A stretch of 64,000 bases of DNA from assembly GCA_017404985.1 (NCBI GenBank), contig JAFRBK010000033.1, positions 1 through 64,000 of the forward strand, given 5' to 3'. Made by a program: the position numbers and the translations under genes. This stretch comes from Clostridia bacterium. Its GTDB lineage: Bacteria > Bacillota > Clostridia > Christensenellales > Aristaeellaceae. The notes under the pieces are model-generated. The model worked only from the letters and a program-made list of their open reading frames with translations. It ran no database searches and was not told the origin of the DNA. This document shows positions 54,415 to 63,454 of the stretch, in pieces (positions within the stretch are counted from its first letter, which is position 1; each line of letters begins with the position of its first letter).

Positions 54415-56028
54415 TTACAGCTGGGGGCCGGCGGCAACCAGCGCCTTGCCGGCTTCGTTGCTCTCGTACTTCACGAAGTTCTTGATGAAACGGCCAGCCA
54501 GGTCCTTCGCCTTGGTGTCCCATTCGGTGGGATCCTTGTAGGTGTCGCGGGGATCCAGGATGCCGGAGTCCACGCCCTTCAGCTCAGTGGGCACTTCGAA
54601 GTTGAAGTAAGGAATCTTCTTGGTGGGGGCATTCAGGATGTCGCCGTCCAGGATGGCATCGATGATGCCGCGGGTATCCTTGATAGAGATCCGCTTGCCG
54701 GTGCCGTTCCAGCCGGTGTTGACCAGGTAGGCCTTGGCGCCGCTCTTTTCCATCTTCTTGACCAGTTCCTCAGCATACTTGGTGGGATGCAGTTCGAGGA
54801 AGGCCTGGCCGAAGCAGGCGGAGAAGGTCGGGGTGGGCTCGGTGATGCCGCGCTCAGTGCCGGCCAGCTTGGCAGTGAAGCCGCTCAGGAAGTAGTACTT
54901 GGTCTGTTCAGGGGTCAGAATGCTCACGGGCGGCAGCACGCCGAAGGCGTCCGCGCTCAGGAAGATCACGTTCTTGGCATCGGGGCCGGCGGAAACGGGG
55001 CGGACCTTCTTGACGATCTTCTCGATGTGCTCGATCGGATAGCTGACGCGGGTGTTCTCGGTCACGCTCTTGTCGGCGAAATCGATCTTGCCGTCCTTAT
55101 CCACGGTGACGTTCTCCAGCAGGGCATCCCGGCGGATCGCGTTGTAGATGTCGGGCTCGCTGTCCTTGTCCAGGTTGATGACCTTCGCATAGCAGCCGCC
55201 TTCGAAGTTGAACACGCCGTTGTCGTCCCAGCCGTGCTCGTCATCGCCGATCAGCAGGCGCTTGGGATCGGTGGACAGGGTGGTCTTGCCGGTGCCGCTC
55301 AGGCCGAAGAAGATAGCGGTGTTCTCGCCCTTCATATCGGTGTTGGCAGAGCAGTGCATGGAAGCAATGCCCTTCAGCGGCAGGTAATAGTTCATCATGG
55401 AGAACATGCCCTTCTTCATTTCGCCGCCGTACCAGGTGTTCAGGATAACCTGCTCCCGGCTGGTGATGTTGAAGGCCACAGCGGTTTCGGAGTTCAGGCC
55501 CATGGCCTTGTAGTCCTCCACCTTGCCCTTGGAGGCGGTGTAGACCACAAAGTCCGGCTTGAAGTTTTCCAGTTCCTCTTCAGAGGGCTGAATGAACATG
55601 TTCTTCACGAAGTGGGCCTGCCAGGCAACTTCCATGATGAAGCGGATGGCCATCCGGGTGTCCTTGTTGGCGCCGCAGAAGGCATCCATGACGAACAGGC
55701 GCTTGCCGCTCAGTTCATCCTGCGCCAGCTTCTTCAGTTTGGCCCAGTTCTCCTCGCTCAGCGGATGGTTGTCGTTCTTATAGCCTTCCGTTGTCCACCA
55801 CACGGTGTCCTTGGAATTTTCATCCATGACGATATACTTGTCTTTGGGGCTGCGGCCGGTGTAGATCCCGGTCATTACGTTCATCGCGTCCAGCTCGGTC
55901 AGCTGGCCCTTGTCAAAGCCTTCCAGGCCGGGTTTGTTCTCTTCCGCGAAGAGCACTTCATAGGAAGGATTGTGGACGATCTCGGTTGTTCCGAGGATGC
56001 CGTATTGGGTAAGATCGACGGTTGCCAT
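54415..56028 (-). CDS. pckA: ATP-type phosphoenolpyruvate carboxykinase
   Basis: A 537-residue protein starting [13 protein letters not shown] behind AGGAGGT. The kinase P-loop GLSGTGKTT is at 242-250, and nearby [13 protein letters not shown] holds the metal-binding Asp pair. The substrate Arg lies in [10 protein letters not shown]. The ATP form is usual in anaerobes that run PEP plus CO2 to oxaloacetate for energy. Together with the decarboxylase operon it suggests PEP to oxaloacetate to pyruvate with ATP and a Na+ gradient gained. It is probably co-expressed with oadA. Confidence 0.96.
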   Translation of the reverse strand: MATVDLTQYGILGTTEIVHNPSYEVLFAEENKPGLEGFDKGQLTELDAMNVMTGIYTGRSPKDKYIVMDENSKDTVWWTTEGYKNDNHPLSEENWAKLKKLAQDELSGKRLFVMDAFCGANKDTRMAIRFIMEVAWQAHFVKNMFIQPSEEELENFKPDFVVYTASKGKVEDYKAMGLNSETAVAFNITSREQVILNTWYGGEMKKGMFSMMNYYLPLKGIASMHCSANTDMKGENTAIFFGLSGTGKTTLSTDPKRLLIGDDEHGWDDNGVFNFEGGCYAKVINLDKDSEPDIYNAIRRDALLENVTVDKDGKIDFADKSVTENTRVSYPIEHIEKIVKKVRPVSAGPDAKNVIFLSADAFGVLPPVSILTPEQTKYYFLSGFTAKLAGTERGITEPTPTFSACFGQAFLELHPTKYAEELVKKMEKSGAKAYLVNTGWNGTGKRISIKDTRGIIDAILDGDILNAPTKKIPYFNFEVPTELKGVDSGILDPRDTYKDPTEWDTKAKDLAGRFIKNFVKYESNEAGKALVAAGPQL

Positions 56029-56182
56029 AGAAGAAAGACCTCCTGATAATGATTTCGGTAACGGGTGGCTGAAACATATTCTCAACCTGTCCCAATTTCT
56101 CTTATTCTTCGTCTTTCCCCTATTTCCTGCTTTGTAACAAAAATTTGATATTTATTTTTTTCACTTCCGCAAACCGACGACA

Positions 56183-56230
56183 AAAAGATCCGCCGGGAAC
56201 CTCCCTGAAAGGAGATCCCGGCGGATCTTT
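56183..56230 (-). terminator. Terminator after thrS
   Basis: AAAGATCCGCCGGGA (56184-56198) pairs with TCCCGGCGGATCTTT (56216-56230). On the minus strand it ends in a T run. Confidence 0.92.
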
Positions 56231-56259
56231 CAATTGTTCCTTCCTGAAACGGTATGGTC

Positions 56260-58044
56260 TCAGGCCCGTTCCCTGATCTGTTTGTCCAGCATTTCGATGA
56301 ATTCCTTCATGCCCATTACTGTGGTCTGGTCTGTCTCCCGGTCGCGGACGGACAGGTTTTCTTCATTGACTTCCTTTTCGCCGATAATCAGCATATAAGG
56401 AACCTTGTCCTCCTGGCGCGCATAGCGGATCTTGTACCCGATCTTTTCATTCCGCTCGTCCAGCTCCGCCCGGATGCCGGCGTCCAGCAGTTCCTCCGTC
56501 ACTTTGGAAGCGTATTCCATGCTCTTGTCCGAAACCGGCAGCACCTTGACCTGCACAGGCGCAACCCACAGCGGGAAAGCGCCCTTGGTCTCCTCGATCA
56601 GGTAGGCCATGAACCGATCGATGGAGCCGAGGATGGCCCGATGCAGCACCACGGGGGTCTTCTCCGAACCGTCTTTATCCACGTATTTCAGGTTGAACTT
56701 CGCCGGCAGGCAGAAGTCCAGCTGGCAGGTGCTCAGCGTATATTCCGCGCCGATAGCCGGCTTGACATTAACGTCCAGCTTCGGGCCGTAGAAGGCCGCT
56801 TCGCCGATTTCTTCCGTGAAATCGATATTCAACTCCCGGAGTACCTCACGCAGTGCACTCTCCGCCTTGTTCCACATCTCGTCGTCCTGATGGTATTTCA
56901 CCTTGTCTTCCGGATCCCGCAGGCTCAGGACACAGCGGTAGTCCGTGATATGGAAGTCGCGGTACACGTCCCGGATCAGGCTGACCACGTTGGCTACCTC
57001 GTCTTTGATCTGCTCCGGCGTCACAAACAGGTGCGCGTCGTTCTGGCAGAAATGCCGGGCCCGTTCGATGCCCTTCAGCGTGCCGCTGGGCTCGAACCGG
57101 AAATCATGGGCAATCTCGCCGATGCGGATTGGCAGGTCCCGGTAGCTGTGCAGCCGATTGGCATAGATCATCATATGATGGGGACAGTTCATGGGGCGCA
57201 GCACGAAGCTTTCGCCTTCCACTTCCATCGCCGGGAACATGTTGTCCTTGTAATGCTCCCAATGACCGCTGGTGCGATACAGGTCCACCGTGCCGACGCA
57301 GGGCGTCATAACGTGCAGATAGCCCAGCCGCAGTTCCTTGTCCCGGATATAGTTTTCCAGTTCCCGCCACAGCGTGTAGCCCTTCGGCAGGAACATCGGC
57401 AGGCCCTTGCCGATCAGGTCGTCCGTCATGAACAGCTGCATGTCCCGTCCGATACGGCGGTGGTCGCGGGCTTTGGCTTCTTCCACCTGCTTCTCGTATT
57501 CCTTCAGCTCGTCCTGATTGCGGAAGGCGACACCGTTCAGCCGTGTCAGCATCTTGTTCTTCTGGTCATTCTTCCAGTAGGCGCCGGACAGGGCCGTCAG
57601 CTTGAAGGCCTTCAGCGCCTTCGTGTAGGTCAGGTGCGGGCCGACACACATGTCGATGTAGTCGCCCTGCTGATAGAACGTGATCGTGGCATCCTCCGCC
57701 AGGTCGGCAATGTGCTCCACCTTGTAGATTTCTCCCCGATCCTTCATCAGCTTCACGGCCTCATCCCGGGGCAGCGGATACACCTTGAAGGGCAGGTTTT
57801 CCTTCACGATCTTCTGCATTTCCTTCTCGATCGCGGGCAGGTCCTCGTCCGTCAGCTTCACGTCACCCAGGTCGATGTCGTAGTGGAAGCCCTTTTCAGT
57901 GGCGGGGCCATAGGCAAAATGGGCATCCGGGTACAGGCGCTTGACCGCCTGGGCCATGATGTGGGCCGCGGAGTGCCGCAGCACCTCCAGCTCTTCCTCT
58001 TCGGGACATTCCGCAACACGGCCGTCGTTGTAGATGATTTTCAT
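56260..58044 (-). CDS. thrS: Threonyl-tRNA synthetase lacking the TGS domain
   Basis: A 594-residue protein starting MKIIYNDGRVAECPEEE behind GAGGAGGGG. It begins almost at once with the editing domain (LRHSAAHIMAQAVKRLYP), so the usual N-terminal TGS domain of about 60 residues is absent. The catalytic core shows motif 2 near DFRFEPSG, the zinc ligands in MNCPHHM and motif 3 in PVVLHRAILGSIDRF. The C-terminal anticodon domain is complete (APVQVKVLPVSDKS). It charges tRNA-Thr. A T-box leader controls it. Confidence 0.95.
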   Translation of the reverse strand: MKIIYNDGRVAECPEEEELEVLRHSAAHIMAQAVKRLYPDAHFAYGPATEKGFHYDIDLGDVKLTDEDLPAIEKEMQKIVKENLPFKVYPLPRDEAVKLMKDRGEIYKVEHIADLAEDATITFYQQGDYIDMCVGPHLTYTKALKAFKLTALSGAYWKNDQKNKMLTRLNGVAFRNQDELKEYEKQVEEAKARDHRRIGRDMQLFMTDDLIGKGLPMFLPKGYTLWRELENYIRDKELRLGYLHVMTPCVGTVDLYRTSGHWEHYKDNMFPAMEVEGESFVLRPMNCPHHMMIYANRLHSYRDLPIRIGEIAHDFRFEPSGTLKGIERARHFCQNDAHLFVTPEQIKDEVANVVSLIRDVYRDFHITDYRCVLSLRDPEDKVKYHQDDEMWNKAESALREVLRELNIDFTEEIGEAAFYGPKLDVNVKPAIGAEYTLSTCQLDFCLPAKFNLKYVDKDGSEKTPVVLHRAILGSIDRFMAYLIEETKGAFPLWVAPVQVKVLPVSDKSMEYASKVTEELLDAGIRAELDERNEKIGYKIRYARQEDKVPYMLIIGEKEVNEENLSVRDRETDQTTVMGMKEFIEMLDKQIRERA

Positions 58045-58078
58045 AGATTCCCCTCCTCTTTCTTTGGGCGTCTGTACA

Positions 58079-58303
58079 ATAAAAGCATCCGCCCTGCATT
58101 TTGTGCCGGGACGGATGCTGAAAAAGCATTCGCGGTTCCACCCTGCTTGTCGTAAAACCACTCATTCCGCCGCGCTAACGGGCGGCTCCCGTCCTCCGTC
58201 CGGGAATGGTATCCGCTTCAGCGCCGGCTGCGGGCTTTCACCTTTCCCCGCTCTCTGGGAACCGACGGCCTGAGGGCATGTTTCCCTTCATCCGAAAGAT
58301 TGC
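58079..58303 (-). ncRNA. T-box riboswitch (threonine)
   Basis: On the minus strand the universal AGGGTGGAACCGCG antiterminator sequence lies at about 58144-58131. The terminator hairpin GCATCCG/CGGATGC with a T run follows at 58118-58079. The 5' part has paired stems typical of stem I, and an ACC triplet at 58210-58208 could be the Thr specifier. Uncharged tRNA-Thr would switch on thrS. Confidence 0.92.
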
Positions 58304-58307
58304 AATG

Positions 58308-58336
58308 AGTATAGCACCTTCCCCGCCGAAAATCAA
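58308..58336 (-). promoter_or_regulatory. Promoter of the thrS T-box transcript
   Basis: On the minus strand TTGATT (58336-58331) and TATACT (58313-58308) are 17 bp apart, just before the T-box start. Confidence 0.75.
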
Positions 58337-58480
58337 CCTGAATTTTCAAACGCCTTTTCTTGCAAATATTGCCAGTTTGTGGTAAAAGTATGGTAACATA
58401 CAACGTGCTATTTTGATCGGACAGAATAAGGGACGGCCCTGGGGCTCCGGGCGTGTTCCGCATTTGGGAGGAAGCGCACC

Positions 58481-59740
58481 ATGAAGAAAAGACTCATTAG
58501 CTTGATCCTTTCGGTCATTCTGCTGATTTCCGTCCTGTCAGCACAGGCGGAACCGGCCCTGAAGCCCGACCTGCCGCGCTCGGAAGCCGCCCTGACTTTA
58601 ATGGGCTACCTGGAATCAGATCCGGAGCTGATGATGCTGATGGAAAAAAGCCTCGCGGCTGCCGCAGAAAGAAACCCGGATCTGAATACCAATCCGGTGC
58701 GAAATGTCGATGATTTGTATGATTTTCTGGATTGGGCTGTTACCTGTATGCCCTGGAATGTGCTGACAGATCTCCCCTATCCCGAACTCTATGACTGCAT
58801 CGATCAGAGCATCGACTATATCTGGTACCTGTTTGATCAGCCTCTGCCTGAACTGGAAGGAAAGGGCTATTACTATCCCTCGATGCAGTATCACGAGCCG
58901 ATTGCCTCCTGGTGGAAAACGTATAACGATGAATGGGGTGCATTCCTCTCCACCGAAGAAAGCTGGAATGATATTTACTATCAGCGGGTTAAAAAGGATC
59001 CCAGTATGAACATGCAATATGGATGGTTTGCAGATACCAACGTATGGCATACATTTAATGAATGGTTCTCCCGTTACCTGATTGATCCGTCCGTTCGCCC
59101 GATTGCGGACAGCACCGTGGTTTCCCCCGCTGATTCCAGGCCTCAGGGAATATGGCATATTGATAAAACCGGAAATCTGATCCAAAATGAAGGCGTTGTC
59201 ATCAAGTCGGCCAATTTCACTTCCATTTCCCAGCTGCTCGGACCGGATTCCGCATACGCGGATGCATTCAAAGGCGGCACACTGACCCACACATTCCTGG
59301 ACGTGAATGACTATCATCGATACCATTTCCCGGTCAGCGGAACGATTGTGGAGCTGCGAAAGATCCCTGCAATCGATGCAATCGGCGGAATCATCGAATG
59401 GGATCCCGAGTTGAAGCGCTATATCCTGCTCGACGCGATTCCCGGCTGGCAAATGATCGAAACCCGTGACTGCGTGGTCATTGATACGGAGGACTACGGC
59501 CTGGTTGCCATACTGCCCATCGGCATGTCGCAGGTTTGTTCCTGCAACTGGGAGAAAGGGCTCACCGTCGGTTCAAAAGTCGAAAAAGGCGATCCGATGG
59601 GATACTTTCTTTTCGGCGGCAGCGATATCGTGATGGTTTTCCAGTCCTGTGTGAATGTGGATTTCCTCTGTGAGGCGGAAGGAACCGGATATGCCCATAT
59701 TGTGATGGGGCAGGCCTATGCAAATCTGACAATCAGATAA
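58481..59740 (+). CDS. Secreted phosphatidylserine decarboxylase-like protein
   Basis: A 419-residue protein starting MKKRLISLILSVILL behind GGGAGGAAG, with a signal peptide ending near SAQAEP. An N-terminal helical domain (40-190) is followed by TFNEWFSRYL, FLDVNDYHRYHFPVSGT and GDPMGYFLFGGSDIV, all corresponding to phosphatidylserine decarboxylases. The self-cleavage site Gly-Ser is kept at 380-381, but the next residue is Asp (GGSD) where Ser or Thr is normal. Export of such an enzyme is unusual. It may decarboxylate lipid or another amino acid outside the cell, or have lost activity. Confidence 0.8.
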   Translation: MKKRLISLILSVILLISVLSAQAEPALKPDLPRSEAALTLMGYLESDPELMMLMEKSLAAAAERNPDLNTNPVRNVDDLYDFLDWAVTCMPWNVLTDLPYPELYDCIDQSIDYIWYLFDQPLPELEGKGYYYPSMQYHEPIASWWKTYNDEWGAFLSTEESWNDIYYQRVKKDPSMNMQYGWFADTNVWHTFNEWFSRYLIDPSVRPIADSTVVSPADSRPQGIWHIDKTGNLIQNEGVVIKSANFTSISQLLGPDSAYADAFKGGTLTHTFLDVNDYHRYHFPVSGTIVELRKIPAIDAIGGIIEWDPELKRYILLDAIPGWQMIETRDCVVIDTEDYGLVAILPIGMSQVCSCNWEKGLTVGSKVEKGDPMGYFLFGGSDIVMVFQSCVNVDFLCEAEGTGYAHIVMGQAYANLTIR

Positions 59741-59784
59741 GCCATTTCGTCTCTGCTGTTCCCTTGCCTCGTACTGAAAAACAT

Positions 59785-59824
59785 CCCCGGCAGCCGATTC
59801 CTCCGCTGCCGGGGTTTGTTTTAT
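59785..59824. terminator. Bidirectional terminator between Psd-like gene and aroE
   Basis: CCCCGGCAGC (59785-59794) pairs perfectly with GCTGCCGGGG (59805-59814). A T-rich stretch follows, and an A run precedes it for the other strand. Confidence 0.9.
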
Positions 59825-60681
59825 AATCCGAATTCCTTAGCCAGTGCCTCTGTCATGACCTCAACAGGAGCATCTTTCCCGGTCCATAGTTTGAAATTCA
59901 ATGCCGCCTGATTTACCAGCATGCCAAGCCCCGTTATGGTTTTCAGACCACGCCGGGCTGCCTCCTGCAGAAAAGGCGTATTCGGCCGGTTGAAAACCAC
60001 ATCAGCGGCCACCATTTCCGGCCGAAGCGTATCATAATTTACATCCGGCTTTCCTGTTATGTCCGGAAACAGCCCGATATTCGTGCACTGCACCAGAATA
60101 TCCGTTTCCTCCGGAATGCGCACCTGCGGGATCCAGCGGATATAGGAAGCAGCCGCATTCGTCCTTTCCAAAACAGCGGCAGCCAGTTCCGCTCCCCTCT
60201 CTTCGCTGCGATTGATGATGTTAATCTTCCGGGCGCCGGCCAGTGCCAATTCTATGCTGATCGCCCGTGCAGCCCCGCCGGCCCCCAGAAGCGTTACCGT
60301 CTTCCCGGCCGGGTCGATCCCGTTGTCACGCAGGGATTTCAGAAAGCCTTTTCCGTCTGTGTTCTCTCCGATCAATTTGCCGTCCCGGCGGACGACCGTA
60401 TTTACCGCCCCGATCAGCCGTGCCGCTTCCGTCAGTTCATCCAGCAGGGGAATCACGGCTACCTTATGCGGAATCGTCAGATTAAAGCCGCAGAAGCCCA
60501 TCGCTCTGGCGCCCTTCACAGCATCCTCCAGGCCGTTTTTCTCCACCCTGATGGTCAGATAACGGTAATTCAGCCCCAGGGCATCATAACCGGCCTCCGC
60601 GATCACGCCAGACGGATTTTCATCCACCGGATCCCCAAAACACGCTGTCAGTTCTGCTCTGTAAACCTTTTCCTGCTGCAT
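59821..60681 (-). CDS. aroE: Shikimate dehydrogenase (AroE family)
   Basis: A 286-residue protein starting MQQEKVYRAELTAC behind GGGAGGCGA. The substrate lobe has NLTIPHKVAVIP with the catalytic Lys and GENTDGKGF with the Asp. The NADP lobe has LLGAGGAARAI, then NIINRSEERG. The N-terminal loop reads GDPVDENPSG, where common AroE has Ser-Leu-Ser-Pro, a variant met in some Clostridia that may alter substrate choice (shikimate or quinate). No other aromatic pathway gene adjoins it. Confidence 0.9.
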   Translation of the reverse strand: MQQEKVYRAELTACFGDPVDENPSGVIAEAGYDALGLNYRYLTIRVEKNGLEDAVKGARAMGFCGFNLTIPHKVAVIPLLDELTEAARLIGAVNTVVRRDGKLIGENTDGKGFLKSLRDNGIDPAGKTVTLLGAGGAARAISIELALAGARKINIINRSEERGAELAAAVLERTNAAASYIRWIPQVRIPEETDILVQCTNIGLFPDITGKPDVNYDTLRPEMVAADVVFNRPNTPFLQEAARRGLKTITGLGMLVNQAALNFKLWTGKDAPVEVMTEALAKEFGL

Positions 60682-60754
60682 AGATTTCGCCTCCCTGTCA
60701 AAATATATTTTTTCTGTTCTGCCTTTCCTCATCAGTTGATCAGGATAACATGGA

Positions 60755-62224
60755 TCATATTCCTGACGGTATTCCTGAAAATGCATTTCTGTTATGCTGA
60801 TACTTCATCTGGCCCAAAAGATACAGGAATGCTGTGGAAGGAATTCTGTAGATCTCTGTTGTGTCTCTGCTTGACAGGCCATAATCTGAAATGCTTTTTG
60901 TAATCACATATCCCGGCTGATGATCCAGCGCTGCCGTTATGATCAGATCGTTGTCCCGAACAATACTCTGATTCCGTACCTTGGATTCAATCAACTGCCG
61001 GATTCCTGTTCTGTCACAGATCACAATATCAATTTCCTTATCCCGACCAGCCTGAAGCATATATCCCACTCGCAGTGTCGGATCCACGCATCTGCAATAA
61101 TCAATCGTATGTTTATATGCTGCCGACTCAATCAAGTATCCTTTCTGAACAGGATCATCAGGCGAATGGAGTTCTGACATCACTGCCCCTCGAATTCCGC
61201 TGTCGGCAATGTGTACCTTTCGCCGTGTTTTAAGGATCTTTTTTCCTGAGCTGTTCACCTGTTCCGCACAGTAAATCAGGCCTGCGCTCTCCAGAATATC
61301 CATATACTTTATCACGGTGGCATTGGCAATTCCCTGCAATTCCCTGCAGATTTCTTCTACGTTAACGATGTTGGATGTTGTATTGCAGAAATAGGAAAAG
61401 ACTCGCTTCAGCTGTGTTGGATTAACACGTTCTGTTGTTGTCAGGTCATTGAATATGACTTTATTAATGACATTCTCCTCAATCAAAGAAAGCGCATAAG
61501 GCTCATCCATTTGTGAAACGTCAATATACTCAGGAAATCCTCCGAGACGCAGATATCTGTTAAGCTCAGGTTCCACACCGGAAAGCTTCATCATGATGGA
61601 AGACTGGTCAGCTAAAGAAGCATCATGCAGCTTGAACAGATCATGAACTTCGATTCCCTGCATCCTGATTCCACGCAACTGACAATATTCATAGAAGGAA
61701 AGTGTGGGAATTCGTATCAGCCGCAGGCTTCCTTCCCAGGTTTCCCGGTATTTTCCATCAATTTTGAAGGAAGCGCTGCCCGTAGCCATAGCGTGAACTG
61801 CAGGAAAAGAATCATATATGAATTTCATCGCACTTGTCCAGTCGTCATCCTTCTGAACTTCGTCCACGAACAGATAGAAGTCTTCTGACTGGCTGATCTG
61901 AGATTGGTAGATCATCAGAAGTTTCAGTATTCCCGCTTCCTCCATAGCGGAGGTATCCAGGCTTAGATACAGGATTTGAAATGGATTTATTCCAGATGCC
62001 AGCAAATCGCCGATCATCTGATGGACAATCGTGCTTTTTCCCACCCGACGAGGACCGCTCAGCACAGGAAACCTTCTGATTTTGTGCCAGAACACCTGTC
62101 CGCAAAGATAGTATTCACCCCTGCGGAACTGAAGGTCCTTTCTCTTATCCGTTTCCCCTGTCTGCCACCATGGATTTTGAACCCGCATCAGAGTAATCAG
62201 ATCTGCTTCAGAGAAAATCGCCAT
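60755..62224 (-). CDS. AAA ATPase with DUF4143 domain
   Basis: A 489-residue protein starting MAIFSEADLITLMRVQN. Walker A is GPRRVGKST (57-65), Walker B is FYLFVDEVQK, and a TGSASFKIDG segment gives sensor 1. The C-terminal DUF4143 region carries a nuclease-like EIDIVICDRTG, then LIESKVRNQS with the Asp and Glu-x-Lys order of the PD-(D/E)XK fold. Such proteins are frequent in Bacteria and Archaea, often in mobile or defence-rich DNA, but their role is unsettled. It has a divergent AT-rich region upstream. It is unrelated to its aroE neighbour. Confidence 0.88.
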   Translation of the reverse strand: MAIFSEADLITLMRVQNPWWQTGETDKRKDLQFRRGEYYLCGQVFWHKIRRFPVLSGPRRVGKSTIVHQMIGDLLASGINPFQILYLSLDTSAMEEAGILKLLMIYQSQISQSEDFYLFVDEVQKDDDWTSAMKFIYDSFPAVHAMATGSASFKIDGKYRETWEGSLRLIRIPTLSFYEYCQLRGIRMQGIEVHDLFKLHDASLADQSSIMMKLSGVEPELNRYLRLGGFPEYIDVSQMDEPYALSLIEENVINKVIFNDLTTTERVNPTQLKRVFSYFCNTTSNIVNVEEICRELQGIANATVIKYMDILESAGLIYCAEQVNSSGKKILKTRRKVHIADSGIRGAVMSELHSPDDPVQKGYLIESAAYKHTIDYCRCVDPTLRVGYMLQAGRDKEIDIVICDRTGIRQLIESKVRNQSIVRDNDLIITAALDHQPGYVITKSISDYGLSSRDTTEIYRIPSTAFLYLLGQMKYQHNRNAFSGIPSGI

Positions 62225-62284
62225 GCGATCATCGCCTCACAATAACGTTTTATGTAATTATATAATATTCTGTTTCGAATAAAT

Positions 62285-62840
62285 TGTCAATTTATTCTAA
62301 TTGCACTTCGAATAATTGTACACATGAACGTATATGAACAATACTTCTATGTCGGCTATGGGCTGACATCCCGTCTTCTCCAATTCCTGAAGGAGCGGTT
62401 ACTGCTTTTCGTTTCACAGGGGTCTGTGTAACGTCGGCGAATTGGCGAATAGGCGAATAGAGGTCTCCAGGCCTTGAAATATAAGGATTGTCTATTCGCC
62501 AGTTTGTGGCGAATAGGCGAATAGGCGAATAGGGTTAAGATTATTCAGACTCCATTTTGAAAAATATGACAATTTATTATAAGTGCACTTCGAATTATTT
62601 GATAATTCATTCAAAGAACACTTTGAATGAACACGTCGACGATTCTTATGTGTTATTCACAGTCTGTTATCCCATTTTCTCAAATTTCTGAATTAGCGAT
62701 TGCTGCTTTCCGTTTTACAGGGGTTTGTGTGACGTCGGCGAATTGGCGAATTGGCGAATTGAGGCCTCCAGGCCTTGATATATAAGGATTGTCAATTCGC
62801 CAGCCCGCGGCGAATTGGCGAATTGGGTTAAATTTAGCTA
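62285..62840. repeat. Diverged tandem duplication with internal GGCGAAT arrays
   Basis: Copy A (about 62285-62550) and copy B (about 62566-62840) align along their length with offsets of 282 and later 301 bp. Each has 8-bp tandem words, a central inverted word and more tandem words. In copy A the unit is mostly GGCGAATA with inverse TATTCGCC. In copy B it is GGCGAATT with AATTCGCC. No gene is present. Confidence 0.85.
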
Positions 62841-62892
62841 ACCGTCTGCCTGCTTCATCGGCAAAACGGCGAAACCACTCTGGAAAACGCCG

Positions 62893-63335
62893 GTGAAACT
62901 CAAAAAAAGTGAAACTCAAACGACCGGTGATCAGTAAAGGTTGCCGGTGATACTAAAGAAAAGTGTTACTAAAACGGTGATTTGATTCGTGAAAGGTATA
63001 CCAGTGTTAACGGTTCTTTCTGTTATCCCACATGCAACGCCTTGTTCAGTTTGTGACTCGAACTCTTTGTGGCTCGTTCTTTTTGGAACGTGATGAAACT
63101 CAAAAAAAGTGAAACTCAAACGGTGATCTGATCCGTGTTGCCCGGCAATTCGAGTACAAGGAAAAGTATACACTCAAAATTCAGTACACTCAAAAACAGC
63201 AACGAAGATGTGAAAAATGGTCAAAAAGCTGACCAGGGCTATTTCAGGAGGCGGTGACCTGGTTTTGTGTATCAGTTTTTTTGTGTATCAGTTCCGGGTT
63301 TTCAGTGATGAAACTCAAAAACAGTGAAACTCAAA
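62893..63335. repeat. Seven word pairs, each pair offset by exactly 16 bp
   Basis: Pairs begin at 62893/62909, 62947/62963, 63053/63069, 63093/63109, 63169/63185, 63267/63283 and 63308/63324. The words differ (for example GTGAAACTCAAA, TACACTCAAAA, GTGTATCAGTT), but the 16-bp offset does not. No gene is present from 62225 to 63454. Confidence 0.85.
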
Positions 63336-63408
63336 CAGAATACGGAGAAACGACAGAAACGATCATCAATGATATTCAGGGATACTCCTTGACGGTTTCG
63401 ACGCATAT

Positions 63409-63438
63409 AAAAACCCGCCCTCCATGAAGGAAGGCGGG
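63409..63438 (-). terminator. Terminator after tpiA
   Basis: CCCGCCCTCC (63414-63423) pairs with GGAAGGCGGG (63429-63438). On the minus strand TTTTTAT follows. Confidence 0.88.
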
Positions 63439-63454
63439 TAAGAAGACCGGGAGA

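Noticed and set aside
56254..58155. A 633-codon plus-strand frame over thrS
   Set aside because: It is the antisense shadow of threonyl-tRNA synthetase, with implausible composition.
62430..62830. CRISPR array
   Set aside because: The repeats are 8-bp tandem words without unique spacers of 30 bp or so, and no cas genes are present.
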